From NCBI GenBank assembly GCA_900539775.1, contig UQDL01000002.1:248001-312000 (forward strand): a stretch of DNA of 64,000 nt, in the 5' to 3' direction. Under the pieces are notes generated by a model, which was given only the letters and a program-made list of their open reading frames with translations, had not been told where the DNA came from and did no database searches. The translations under genes and the position numbers were made by a program. Positions within the stretch are counted from its first letter, which is position 1; every line of letters starts with the position of its first letter. Positions 26,239-34,859 of this stretch are shown here, one piece after another. Source of the DNA: an uncultured Anaerotruncus sp. (GTDB taxonomy: Bacteria > Bacillota > Clostridia > Oscillospirales > Acutalibacteraceae).

Positions 26239-26511
26239 TCAGTCTACAACCGCAAGAATGTCTTTAACGGAAGCGATAGTATATTCTTTACCGTCTACCT
26301 TAACATTAGTGCCGCTGTACTTAGTGATAATAACCTTATCGCCGACCTTAACGGTCATAGGATATTTTTCCGTGCCGGGGCCGACAGCGGAAACGGTCAT
26401 AAATTCGGGCTTTTCCTGAGCAGATGCTGCTATAAAGAGGCCTGAGGCCGTTGTTTCCTCTGCTTCCATAGGAGCAAGCAATACCTTATCTGCAAGTGGT
26501 TTAATAGTCAT
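26239..26511 (-). CDS. groS: Co-chaperonin GroES (Hsp10)
   Basis: Heptameric lid of the GroEL chamber. It has 90 residues, starting MTIKPLADKVLLAPMEAEETTASGL, whose middle is the mobile loop region, and ending with DGKEYTIASVKDILAVVD. First gene of groSL, with GAGGTG upstream and the CIRCE operator 38 bp before the start. Confidence 0.97.
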   Translation of the reverse strand: MTIKPLADKVLLAPMEAEETTASGLFIAASAQEKPEFMTVSAVGPGTEKYPMTVKVGDKVIITKYSGTNVKVDGKEYTIASVKDILAVVD

Positions 26512-26548
26512 AATAAAATTTCACCTCTGAAAATTATTTATAAAGTTG

Positions 26549-26575
26549 TTAGCACTCTGTTACCCCGAGTGCTAA
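26549..26575. promoter_or_regulatory. CIRCE operator (HrcA binding site)
   Basis: A perfect TTAGCACTC-N9-GAGTGCTAA inverted repeat between the groSL promoter and groS. It matches the CIRCE consensus exactly, so HrcA repression and heat induction are expected. hrcA itself is not in the window. Confidence 0.96.
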
Positions 26576-26580
26576 TTACT

Positions 26581-26608
26581 ATTTTAGCAAGTTTTTCCTA
26601 TTTGTCAA
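26581..26608 (-). promoter_or_regulatory. Promoter of groSL
   Basis: Minus strand: TTGACA (26603-26608), 16-base spacer, TAAAAT (26581-26586), with CIRCE placed just downstream over the transcription start. Confidence 0.85.
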
Positions 26609-26649
26609 TAGTGTTAACAGATATTTTAAAAAAAATCCAAAAAAACGCA

Positions 26650-26692
26650 TAAAAAAAGCACTGCGTTCAAATAAATATATTTAATCGCAGTG
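26650..26692 (-). terminator. Terminator of the rqcH-ispD-ispF operon
   Basis: Stem GCACTGCG / CGCAGTGC (26657-26664 with 26685-26692) and an AT-rich inner loop, followed on the minus strand by T7. It lies 163 bp beyond the ispF stop. Confidence 0.7.
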
Positions 26693-26854
26693 CAAAATAT
26701 CACCGTCTGCAAAAACAATTACTTGCTATTACTTTTTTTGATGAAAGCTATATATTAGATAAAAAATTGTTTTTAGTAAAACTTTGAGCTTCTTTATCAT
26801 TTGGTTTTAAAGTGATTATTTTAATTTTTACAAATAAATATGCCGCAAAAAGTT

Positions 26855-27340
26855 TTACGCTTGCACCTTTTCAATGAGGCAAACGCAATGTGCAGCTATC
26901 CCCTGCTTTGCGCCCGTAAAGCCAAGTTTTTCCTCCGTGGTTGCTTTAACCGAAACACAATCCAAATCCATTTTGCAAGCTTTTGCTATATTTGCCCTCA
27001 TATCGTCAATATAGGGAGCCATTTTCGGAATCTGAGCAATAATTGTGGCATCAATATTTGAAGCTTTATAGCCCTTTTCGGCAAGCAGATCCGCAACTTT
27101 GCAAAGCAGCACAAAGCTGTTTGCACCGGCATATCGTTCGTCTGTATCGGGAAAATGCTTACCTATATCTCCCAGAGCGGCAGCGCCGAGCAGCGCATCC
27201 GAAACGGCATGAAGCAAAACATCGGCATCCGAATGGCCGAGTAATCCGAGTTCGCACGGTATATCAACACCGCCTATTATGCATTTTCTGCCCTGCACAA
27301 GCTTATGCACATCATATCCGTGACCGATTCTGATATTCAT
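26855..27340 (-). CDS. ispF: 2-C-methyl-D-erythritol 2,4-cyclodiphosphate synthase
   Basis: Fifth step of the non-mevalonate isoprenoid pathway. It has 161 residues with metal ligands in IRIGHGYDVHKL and LGHSDADVLLHAVSDALLG, and the C-terminal KATTEEKLGFTGAKQGIAAHCV. ATG 27340 lies right after the ispD stop and has GGAAAGGAA upstream. IspD and IspF are separate here, not fused as in some bacteria. Confidence 0.97.
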   Translation of the reverse strand: MNIRIGHGYDVHKLVQGRKCIIGGVDIPCELGLLGHSDADVLLHAVSDALLGAAALGDIGKHFPDTDERYAGANSFVLLCKVADLLAEKGYKASNIDATIIAQIPKMAPYIDDMRANIAKACKMDLDCVSVKATTEEKLGFTGAKQGIAAHCVCLIEKVQA

Positions 27341-27341
27341 A

Positions 27342-28025
27342 TCAAAGTTCCTTTCCGTTTCTTGCATTTATTATGCTTTCCGCCATCGGCACATCACCTT
27401 TTGTGGTGATTTTAATATTTTCATATTCGCCTATTACAACGCCGCACTCAACACCGATATTCTCAACAAGCTGGCAATCATCGGTATAATCCCTGCCCTC
27501 TTCCTCGGCTTTTTTAAGAGCTTGTTTATATGTGGCAAAATCAAATATTTGCGGAGTTTGGATAAGAACAAGATTTTTTCTGTTTGGCGTGCCGACTATA
27601 TTAAGATTTTCATCAACAACCTTAACAGTGTCTTTAACATAAACACCCGTTGCCGCAGCCTTGCGAATTTGCGCTTCATCAAGAGTTTTCACAACTGTTT
27701 CCGGCGTAACAAGCGGTCGAGCACCGTCATGAATAATAATATAGTCGCAATCATCAATCGTTTCAACTGCGTTTTTAACACTTTCCTGCCTTGTTTTACC
27801 GCCGATAACAAAGGTTATATTATCTTGCGGCAACAATTCGGAAAAGCGCTCCACATCGCACTCTCTACACACAACAATAATTTCATCAATCTCTGCCATA
27901 TTTTCAAATACGGCAACACTTCGTTCTATAACTGTTTTACCGCCTATCTCAATAAGCAGCTTGCTTTTATCTATTCCCATTCTTGTGCCGTTTCCGGCAG
28001 CAAGAACAACTGCTATGTTATACAA
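27342..28025 (-). CDS. ispD: 2-C-methyl-D-erythritol 4-phosphate cytidylyltransferase
   Basis: Third step of the non-mevalonate pathway, transferring CMP. It has 227 residues with the nucleotide loop VLAAGNGTRMGIDKSKLL at the N-terminus, IIIHDGARPLVT mid-protein and DYTDDCQLVE near residue 180. Its start overlaps the rqcH end by eight bases, and its stop abuts ispF, so the three are co-translated. Confidence 0.97.
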   Translation of the reverse strand: MYNIAVVLAAGNGTRMGIDKSKLLIEIGGKTVIERSVAVFENMAEIDEIIVVCRECDVERFSELLPQDNITFVIGGKTRQESVKNAVETIDDCDYIIIHDGARPLVTPETVVKTLDEAQIRKAAATGVYVKDTVKVVDENLNIVGTPNRKNLVLIQTPQIFDFATYKQALKKAEEEGRDYTDDCQLVENIGVECGVVIGEYENIKITTKGDVPMAESIINARNGKEL

Positions 28026-29703
28026 TTCTTTTTATCCTTTCAAGCTCTTCAAAATTAGGTGTTACATACTCTGTGTTATAATTATCATATATAACCATTC
28101 CCGGCTTAGCACCGCCGGGTTTTTTTACATTTTTAATTATTGTGTAATCAACGGCAACATTTGACGAAGCAGCTGCTTTACTGTTTTGAGCAGCAAGCAT
28201 TGCAGCCTCCCTGATAAGTTTATCGGTAAATTCCCTGCCGTTTTCGCTTTGCACAACAACATGCGCACCGGCACCGTCCTTAACATGAAACCACAAATCA
28301 TAATTTTTAGCTGTTTTTAATGTGAGCTTATCATTCATTATATTATTTCTGCCGACGAAAATTTTAAAGCCCTCAGAGCTTTCGTATTCCATAGGCTTCA
28401 ACAGCTTTTGATTTTTTTGATTTTTAGCGGCTCTATGCTTTAAAAATCCTGTTTGCACAAGCTCATTTTTAATTTCTGTTATCTCGGCATCCGTTTGAGC
28501 TCTTGACAAAGCATCCGTAACGGAATCAATATAGTCAGCTTCCTCTTTTGCTGATCTTATAAAATCGGCAAGCCTGCTTTCCGCCGTTTGCTTTTTGCGA
28601 TATTCTTTATAATACTTTTGCGCATTTTGCATCGGCGAAAGAGCCGGATCCGCCGGAACTCGCACAACTTTATTGTTATCATAAAAATTTTGCAGTTCAT
28701 AATAAACCGAGCCTTTTTTTAATGCATATTGATTTGCCACAATCAAATCGCCGTAAACTTTATATTTATCCTTATCACGGCAATCTTCAAGTTCCTTGCT
28801 TCTGTTCAGAGCTTTACGAACGGCTCTTTCCTTTAAATTTGCAAGTGTTTTGAAAAGCTCGCCTGAGCGTTGGCGAATTCTGTCTGCCCTGACTTTTTCA
28901 TAATAGAAAAAATCAAGAGTTTCCGAAAAAGTATCAAAATACTTTTGAGTTGCAAGTGAGCCGTATTGCGTTATAGGCATAAAGCAAAAATCAAAAGGTG
29001 CTTGAGTTATTATGACATTCGGACACGGATTCTCTGCAAAATTTTTAATTTCTTCAACAGAAACACCGTTTTCGTATTCACGGCAAACAATGGGAGACAC
29101 GCCCATAACCGCGCTTTGAAACGCATTTGACGGCGATTTTCCGCTTGCCTCAATTCTCTTTTTAATTTCGGAAACATCATCATTTAATATGTTAAGCTTA
29201 TCCTGAGCAGGCGGCGCGACATATTTGAGTCCCGGCAAAACACTGCGAACACGGGAGCTGTTTTCATCAACTCTGCGCAAGGCATCAATAATGCATTCAT
29301 CCTCATCCAGAAGAATTATATTACTGTATCTGCCCATTATTTCCGCAACAAGCGTAAGAACAACCTCATCGCCGAGTTCATCGGAAGAACGAACGGTTAT
29401 TTTGACGATTCTGTCCAACCCTTGCTGTTCCACTGCAAGAATTTTTCCTCCGCACAGGCGCTTACGCAAAAGCATACACAGCATAGGCGGCTTTGCGGGA
29501 TTTTCCGGAGGATATTCCGTAAAATACATACCCGCCGTATTTGCCCTGCAAGAAAGAAGCAGTTTTTTAGAGCCTTCTCTTGAGCGAAGAGTAAAAACCA
29601 ATTCTTCTTTTGAAGGCTGATATATTTTATCTATCCGAGCGCCGACGGCAAATGCCGCAACCTCATTTTTTAGATGATGCAAAAAAATTCCGTCTAAAGC
29701 CAT
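28018..29703 (-). CDS. rqcH: Ribosome quality control protein RqcH (NFACT family)
   Basis: Binds stalled large ribosomal subunits and adds C-terminal alanine tails that mark the nascent chain for degradation. It has 561 residues: NFACT-N domain (MALDGIFLHHLKNEVAAF onward), a helical coiled-coil middle (about 250-430) and an NFACT-R domain with NIMNDKLTLKTAKNYDLWFH and GAHVVVQSENGREFTDKLIREAA. Formerly called fibronectin-binding protein. ATG 29703 has GGTG upstream; the 13 codons before it overlap the nif3-like gene. It is linked to ispD downstream and the nif3-like gene upstream. Confidence 0.94.
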   Translation of the reverse strand: MALDGIFLHHLKNEVAAFAVGARIDKIYQPSKEELVFTLRSREGSKKLLLSCRANTAGMYFTEYPPENPAKPPMLCMLLRKRLCGGKILAVEQQGLDRIVKITVRSSDELGDEVVLTLVAEIMGRYSNIILLDEDECIIDALRRVDENSSRVRSVLPGLKYVAPPAQDKLNILNDDVSEIKKRIEASGKSPSNAFQSAVMGVSPIVCREYENGVSVEEIKNFAENPCPNVIITQAPFDFCFMPITQYGSLATQKYFDTFSETLDFFYYEKVRADRIRQRSGELFKTLANLKERAVRKALNRSKELEDCRDKDKYKVYGDLIVANQYALKKGSVYYELQNFYDNNKVVRVPADPALSPMQNAQKYYKEYRKKQTAESRLADFIRSAKEEADYIDSVTDALSRAQTDAEITEIKNELVQTGFLKHRAAKNQKNQKLLKPMEYESSEGFKIFVGRNNIMNDKLTLKTAKNYDLWFHVKDGAGAHVVVQSENGREFTDKLIREAAMLAAQNSKAAASSNVAVDYTIIKNVKKPGGAKPGMVIYDNYNTEYVTPNFEELERIKRIV

Positions 29704-29705
29704 AA

Positions 29706-30452
29706 TTACACCGCCAAAACAGGATTTTTCTGTTCGCCCCAAACAAATTCAACATTTGGAAACTTTGACTGCAATTCACCGAGAAGCATATGAAACGATT
29801 CGGACTCTGTTTCAAAATGGCCTGCGCTGATAACGCAATAATTATTTTCGGCAGCGGCAAGAAAATCATGATATTTCATATCGCCGGTTACAAAACAATC
29901 TGCGCAATCCATAGCCTGAGGCAAATATTCCTCGCACGCACCACCGCCGACGGCAACTGTTTTTATCGGCAAATCCGAATCGGTATACCTCAAGCCGTGA
30001 ACATCAAGCGAATCACTTACATATTGAGCAAAATCATCTGCACTCATGGGCTTATCAAGCTTACCGGTAACTATAAAAGTGCCGTCAACAGGATGAACAT
30101 CAAAAAGCCCGAGTCGTTTGCACAAATTAGTGTTTATGCCGTTTGCCGCTTTATCAAAGCAAGTGTGTGCACTTAAAACGGCAATTCCGTTTTTTACACA
30201 TTCATAAACGGCATCTCCGGATTTTACGGATTTAATGCCGCCGAATATAACGGGATGGTGAGAAATTATAAGTTCCGCGCCGATATCCGAGGCAAAACGA
30301 ACAATACTTTTTGTTACATCAAGGCAAAGCACTGCCTTTGTTACAGCCGCTTTATCACAACCGACAAGAATCCCCGAATTATCCCATTCCTCCTGTGTTG
30401 AGAAAGGAGCAATGCTATCGAAATAACTGTATATATCGTAAACAGAAGTCAT
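29706..30452 (-). CDS. Nif3-like dinuclear metal center protein
   Basis: Hexameric NIF3/YqfO family, sometimes annotated as GTP cyclohydrolase I type 2; the true cellular role is unsettled. It has 248 residues with EEWDNSGILVG near residue 22 and metal-binding histidines in LIISHHPVIFGG and SAHTCFDKAANGINTNL, and a late SAGHFETE. It is the short form without the inserted PII-like domain. The start overlaps the trmK stop (ATGA). trmK-nif3 pairing is conserved in Firmicutes. Confidence 0.9.
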   Translation of the reverse strand: MTSVYDIYSYFDSIAPFSTQEEWDNSGILVGCDKAAVTKAVLCLDVTKSIVRFASDIGAELIISHHPVIFGGIKSVKSGDAVYECVKNGIAVLSAHTCFDKAANGINTNLCKRLGLFDVHPVDGTFIVTGKLDKPMSADDFAQYVSDSLDVHGLRYTDSDLPIKTVAVGGGACEEYLPQAMDCADCFVTGDMKYHDFLAAAENNYCVISAGHFETESESFHMLLGELQSKFPNVEFVWGEQKNPVLAV

Positions 30453-31087
30453 AACTTTTCCTTAACAGCGGATATAACCTCGGCATAATCCGCATTTCCT
30501 TTCTGCTTGTTTTCAAGAAAATTGAGCAGATGCTCAAAATAGCCCTTATTGGTAAAATCCCGAATATTTCCAAGGAAATAGTAGCTTTCATCGTGTTTGA
30601 TGCAATTTCCGGTATACCAAGCTTCAAGCACATTATAGTAATGCCTACCATCTGCAACAATAATATCATTTCCTATTTCAAATCCGTTTTCGCAAAGTCT
30701 GCGACGAAGCACATGCTGACGAGTCATTGGATTAAGCACGAAATGAACATCTTTTGATTTTGAAAACGGGCAAGCCATAATAATATCGGCAATAAGCTCG
30801 CCGCCCATTCCGCAAATTGCGATTTCTTTGGCATCGTTTTTCTTTAAGCCCTCTAACCCCGGAGCAAGAATGCAGGTGATTTTATCCTCCAAGCCCTGCT
30901 CGACGGCAACCTCTTTGCATTTTGACAAAGGACCTTCGTTTATATCGCACGCAAATGCAGACTCAACTATTCCGTTTTGAACAAGATACACCGGTAAATA
31001 ACCGTGATCACACCCGATATCAGCAAAGGACTTTGCGGGGCGCACCATCTTTGCGGCAGCAGCAAGACGCTTTGAAAGCTTGATCAT
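30449..31087 (-). CDS. trmK: tRNA (adenine(22)-N1)-methyltransferase
   Basis: SAM-dependent methyltransferase acting on A22 of tRNA. It has 212 residues: LSKRLAAAAKMVRPAKSFADIGCDHGYLPVYL carries SAM motif I, then AICGMGGELIADII, VLNPMTRQHVLRRRL, and a C-terminal helical domain. It overlaps the nif3-like gene by four bases and starts four bases after the DUF1858 stop. Confidence 0.93.
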   Translation of the reverse strand: MIKLSKRLAAAAKMVRPAKSFADIGCDHGYLPVYLVQNGIVESAFACDINEGPLSKCKEVAVEQGLEDKITCILAPGLEGLKKNDAKEIAICGMGGELIADIIMACPFSKSKDVHFVLNPMTRQHVLRRRLCENGFEIGNDIIVADGRHYYNVLEAWYTGNCIKHDESYYFLGNIRDFTNKGYFEHLLNFLENKQKGNADYAEVISAVKEKL

Positions 31088-31091
31088 GAAA

Positions 31092-31289
31092 TTAACCCAA
31101 AAGCTTATTTATATCTTCAACAAGTTTATCGGCATCACAGCCGTGAACCATGCAAGCTTGCTCTATTGATTCACCCGATGCCGAAGGGCAATAAAGGCAA
31201 TGCATTCCGATATTCATAAAAAGCTCTGCAGAATCCGGGCAAATTTGAAGTGCTTCCGCAATAATAGTATCCTTAGTAACCTTAGCCAT
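31092..31289 (-). CDS. DUF1858 small redox-disulfide protein
   Basis: A 65-residue protein of the hybrid-cluster-protein-associated disulfide type (DUF1858). It has the characteristic IGMHCLYCPSASGESIEQAC, with a CxxC pair and a third cysteine. The function is unproven; redox sensing or metal-cluster assistance has been suggested for relatives. It heads the operon with trmK, nif3-like, rqcH, ispD and ispF. ATG has AGAGG upstream. Confidence 0.85.
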   Translation of the reverse strand: MAKVTKDTIIAEALQICPDSAELFMNIGMHCLYCPSASGESIEQACMVHGCDADKLVEDINKLLG

Positions 31290-31447
31290 AATATAAAACC
31301 TCTTTCAAAAAATAAAATAACAATAATTACACACAAGACATCAGCACCGACATCTTATGCCAACAAACATAGCAACATCAAAAAGCAAATATTATGCGAT
31401 TTTATTATTACGCTTGTTTATCGTATTATATTATAAAATAAAACTTA

Positions 31448-31476
31448 TTGCAAGCAACTAAAGATTATGTTAATAT
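31448..31476 (+). promoter_or_regulatory. Promoter of the DUF4364 gene
   Basis: TTGCAA (31448-31453), 17-base spacer, TAATAT (31471-31476), 22 bases before the start. Confidence 0.55.
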
Positions 31477-31497
31477 ATTTTTCAATGAGGTGATATA

Positions 31498-32112
31498 ATG
31501 AGCGAAAGCAATAAAAATACCGAAAATAAGGCTTTGGAAAACGAAAGCGAAGATTTAAGATTTGATGCACTGGCAAGCGGAATTGCAGACGGCGGTTTAA
31601 GATCAACGCTTGAAATAAATTTGCTGATTTGCTACATTACCGTTAATTCAAGAGGAAGACTGACGGAAAAGGTTATAGCAGACACAATGACACGAGGCGA
31701 AATTGCAAACTATTTTGAAACTGTGAATGCAATAAAAAAACTTGAGCAAAAAGGGATGATAGTTGCAGATGAAAACGGATATCTTCACCCCGGAGACGGC
31801 TGTAAAAATCTTATTGAGCTTGTTGAAAACGATTTGCCATACACAATCAGAAAAAAAAGCATTGAAATTTCTCGCAAATTAGCGGTGAGAGAAGCCTTTG
31901 AAAAAGAAAACAAGGTTGACATAGAAAAACACGAAGATTATTATTCGGTTACCATGCATCTTGCGGACGGCGACAAAGAATTCATGGCACTTACGCTTAA
32001 TTTGCCGACGGCGGCACAGGCAGAAACAGTTAAAGACTGCTATTATAACAACCCCGTTGAAATTTATAACACGGTGATTGACGCTTTATTCGGCGCCGAA
32101 ATAGAAAGTTAA
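31498..32112 (+). CDS. DUF4364-like winged-helix protein
   Basis: A 204-residue soluble protein. After an acidic 30-residue lead, INLLICYITVNSRGRLTEKVIADTM and the following EIANYFETVNAIKKLEQKGMI look like a winged-helix DNA-binding domain. The C-terminal half is beta-rich (YYSVTMHLADGDKEFMALTL). Proteins of this shape (DUF4364) are common in Clostridia and are presumed regulators with no known targets. It is a single-gene unit with GAGGTG before ATG. The family match is by eye and moderate. Confidence 0.65.
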   Translation: MSESNKNTENKALENESEDLRFDALASGIADGGLRSTLEINLLICYITVNSRGRLTEKVIADTMTRGEIANYFETVNAIKKLEQKGMIVADENGYLHPGDGCKNLIELVENDLPYTIRKKSIEISRKLAVREAFEKENKVDIEKHEDYYSVTMHLADGDKEFMALTLNLPTAAQAETVKDCYYNNPVEIYNTVIDALFGAEIES

Positions 32113-32132
32113 TAAAATATTTTACAACAAAA

Positions 32133-32158
32133 AAAGCACCGAGATAACTCGGTGCTTT
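32133..32158. terminator. Bidirectional terminator between the DUF4364 gene and ispH-S1
   Basis: Eleven-base stem AAAGCACCGAG / CTCGGTGCTTT with an ATAA loop. Confidence 0.85.
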
Positions 32159-32178
32159 AATTTTATATTTGCCGATGA

Positions 32179-34209
32179 TTATTCAGCGTCAAGCTCAATT
32201 GTTTCTTCGGGCTTTTCGGTTGTTTGCTTCATTGAGAGGCTAACTCTCTTCTTATCAAAATCAACATCTGTGATAACAACCTCAACCTCATCTCCGACTT
32301 TAAGAACATCTGCGGGAGTCTTAATACGATCCCAGCTGATTTCGCTGATATGGATAAGGCCTTCGATACCGGGGATAACCGTTGCAAATGCGCCGAAAGC
32401 GGTAAGGCCGACAATTTTAGCTGTGAGCTTAGTGCCTACAGGATAATCTCTTTTAAGAATTTCCCAGGGAGAATCCTCAATCTTCTTGAAGCCGAGAGAA
32501 ATCTTCTTGTTTTCCTGATCAAGGCTCTTAACATAAACCTCAACCTGATCACCCACATTAACAACCTCTGAAGGATGCTTAATACGGGTCCATGAAAGCT
32601 CGCTGATATGAATCATACCGTCTACGCCGCCGATATCAACAAAAGCGCCGTAGTTTGTGAGTGACTTAACAGTGCCCTGAAGCTTCATGCCTTCTTCAAG
32701 CTTGCCCCAAAGCTCCTCACGAGCCTTTCTCTTTTCCTCATTAAGAACAGCTTTGATAGAGCCAACTGCTCTTCTTCTCTGCTCATTAAGGTCTATAATT
32801 CTGAATCTTACGGTTTGACCCTTAAGAACTGAAAGTTCCTCATTCTTGGGCACACCTGTGAGTGATGCGGGAATAAATACTCTTGTTCCCTTTACGGAAG
32901 CGAGAACGCCGCCTCTTACAACTGCTGCAACGGGGCCTTCAAGGATCTCGTCAGCTTCCTTTGCCTTAACGATATCATCCCAGCCTTTATAAGCATCTGT
33001 AAGCTTCTTTGAAAGCTTAAGAACGCCGTCTTGATCGTCTGTTTTAAGAATGATAAGGTCAAGCTCATCACCAACGGAAACAACATCGCTGCACTTATCA
33101 AACGGCTCTGCCGAAAGATCATCGTGAGCAATAACGCCCGTTTGCTTTCTTCCCGGAACATCTACAAATACTTCCGTGGGAGTAATGTTTACAACAACAC
33201 CCTTAACGATTTTGCTTGTGTCGTTGCTGCTGAAGGACTGTTCGAGCATCTCTGCGAAGGTTTCACCATCAGCAGATACTTCGACAGCAGCCGTATCGGC
33301 CTTATCAGCGGTTTCTGCTGTCTCGGCAACAGACTCTGTTGCTTCAACTTCCTTTTCTTTAATTTCTTCGGACATGGTTTTTAGTACCTCCTTGATAATT
33401 ACCGAGGGTGTAGATGCCCCGGCAGTAACTCCAACTACATTGAAACCCGAAAAATCCTTATCTGCAAGCTCCGCCGCTGTTTCAATCAAAAAAGTGGGCG
33501 CATTTTGCGAACATACATCTTTCAACTTGCAAGTATTGGAAGAATGGCGACCGCCGATAACAACCATTGCATCGCACTCTTTGGAAAGAGCAAATGCTTC
33601 CTGCTGTCTATCGGAAGTTGCATTACATATTGTATCAAATATTTCACAGTTTGTACATACCTTTTTAAGAATTTTCTCGCATTTTTTCCATTCTTCAAGG
33701 CTGAATGTTGTTTGAGAGACGCAAATAACATCATTTTTCTGCGAAATATCATGTTTTTTAAGAATTTCAAGCAGCTCCGCTTCATTTTTAAAGACATAAG
33801 ATTCGCCCGTGCAGAATGAGCGAATACCCAAAACCTCAGGATGAACCGCATCTCCTGCTATAAGCGTTACGCCGCCGGAAGCCCTTTTGCTGACTATTTT
33901 ATGAATTTTAAGAACAAACGGGCAAGTGGCATTAACATAAGGTATATTTCTGCTTTCTATATCTTCGATAACACTTTTTTCAACCCCATGCGTGCGGATA
34001 ACGATTTTGTATCCTTTTTCACATTCACACGGAGACGAAATAACCCTGACGCCCTTTGAATTTAAATCGGAAACAACTTGGTTATTATGGATAATCGGGC
34101 CGAGAGTTGAAACCTTTTCACCGTTTTCAACGAGACTGTAAACAAGATCAACCGCCCTGTTTACGCCAAAACAAAACCCTGCCGTTTCGGCAAGCCTTAT
34201 CTCTTTCAT
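32179..34209 (-). CDS. ispH: IspH-ribosomal protein S1 fusion
   Basis: Bifunctional protein of 676 residues. The IspH part (1-280) makes IPP/DMAPP from HMBPP in the last non-mevalonate step and keeps all three Fe-S cysteines: C13 (GFCFGVNRA), C96 (NATCPFV) and C195 (TICNATSDR), plus THGVEKSV and SSNTCKL. After an acidic linker (281-330) come four S1 RNA-binding motifs, of which VKSLTNYGAFVDIGGVDGMI and GLTAFGAFATVIPGIEGLI are clear. The fusion is known in Clostridia. ATG 34209 overlaps the plsC stop (ATGA) with GGGAGG upstream. It is the last gene of the operon. Confidence 0.96.
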   Translation of the reverse strand: MKEIRLAETAGFCFGVNRAVDLVYSLVENGEKVSTLGPIIHNNQVVSDLNSKGVRVISSPCECEKGYKIVIRTHGVEKSVIEDIESRNIPYVNATCPFVLKIHKIVSKRASGGVTLIAGDAVHPEVLGIRSFCTGESYVFKNEAELLEILKKHDISQKNDVICVSQTTFSLEEWKKCEKILKKVCTNCEIFDTICNATSDRQQEAFALSKECDAMVVIGGRHSSNTCKLKDVCSQNAPTFLIETAAELADKDFSGFNVVGVTAGASTPSVIIKEVLKTMSEEIKEKEVEATESVAETAETADKADTAAVEVSADGETFAEMLEQSFSSNDTSKIVKGVVVNITPTEVFVDVPGRKQTGVIAHDDLSAEPFDKCSDVVSVGDELDLIILKTDDQDGVLKLSKKLTDAYKGWDDIVKAKEADEILEGPVAAVVRGGVLASVKGTRVFIPASLTGVPKNEELSVLKGQTVRFRIIDLNEQRRRAVGSIKAVLNEEKRKAREELWGKLEEGMKLQGTVKSLTNYGAFVDIGGVDGMIHISELSWTRIKHPSEVVNVGDQVEVYVKSLDQENKKISLGFKKIEDSPWEILKRDYPVGTKLTAKIVGLTAFGAFATVIPGIEGLIHISEISWDRIKTPADVLKVGDEVEVVITDVDFDKKRVSLSMKQTTEKPEETIELDAE

Positions 34210-34859
34210 TGAGCCGAAGCCTCCCAAAGATCAAGAATGCTGCCCATAACCTTATTTGCGGCGTCTTTAATATCATGAGGGCCTGTTTCCTCCTTATCAA
34301 GCCCCATATCGGAAAGAGAAAGCAATTTTCCGTATGTAACGATAACCTTTTTGCCCGGTTTGATAGGGCCGTCACAATAAATGGCACAGGGCAAAACAGA
34401 TGCATTTGTTGCCTTTGCTATAACGGCAACACCGGATTTAGCTCTTTGCGGCACGCCGTTTTTATCTTTTACTCTTCTTCCCTCCGGGCAGATTGCCATA
34501 ACATGGCCTTCTTCTATAATTTTTTCACCGTAATCAATTGCAGAAGTGTCTCCCTTTCCTCTTTTTACAGGGAAACCGTAAAGGTGCTTTATAACCCAAC
34601 CAACAACAGGATTCTTAAAAAGCTCTACCTTTGCCATAAAATGAAGCGGAGGCATGTTTTTAGGCATTGAGGCAAACACGGGATCAAGAGCACATGTGTG
34701 GTTTATCGCCACAATATAGCGCACATCTTTATCCTGCGGCACATTTTCAAGGCCTCGAAATTCCAGCTTATACAAAGCTTTGAAAATCGGGCCGAAAACA
34801 TTTTTTACAAAGCCGTAAAATTTATAGTGTTTTACTACTGAATAATCAAACTTCACCAT
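34206..34859 (-). CDS. plsC: 1-acyl-sn-glycerol-3-phosphate acyltransferase
   Basis: Makes phosphatidic acid at the inner membrane. It has 217 residues with the catalytic HX4D at H54-D59 (NHTCALD) and the phosphate-binding CPEGRR near residue 126 (FPEG in most members). ATG 34859 has a perfect AAGGAG seven bases upstream and overlaps the cmk end by 14 bases; the longer in-frame start lies deeper in cmk. It is coupled to ispH-S1. The cmk-plsC-ispH order is conserved in Clostridia. Confidence 0.93.
   Translation of the reverse strand: MVKFDYSVVKHYKFYGFVKNVFGPIFKALYKLEFRGLENVPQDKDVRYIVAINHTCALDPVFASMPKNMPPLHFMAKVELFKNPVVGWVIKHLYGFPVKRGKGDTSAIDYGEKIIEEGHVMAICPEGRRVKDKNGVPQRAKSGVAVIAKATNASVLPCAIYCDGPIKPGKKVIVTYGKLLSLSDMGLDKEETGPHDIKDAANKVMGSILDLWEASAQ

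Larger units (their letters stand above)
26512..26854. other. 343-bp non-coding stretch before groSL
   Basis: Holds the CIRCE operator and promoter of groSL at one end and a terminator for ispF at 26650-26692. The 160 bp between that terminator and the ispF stop are AT-rich, and I see no gene or further signal in them. Confidence 0.7.
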
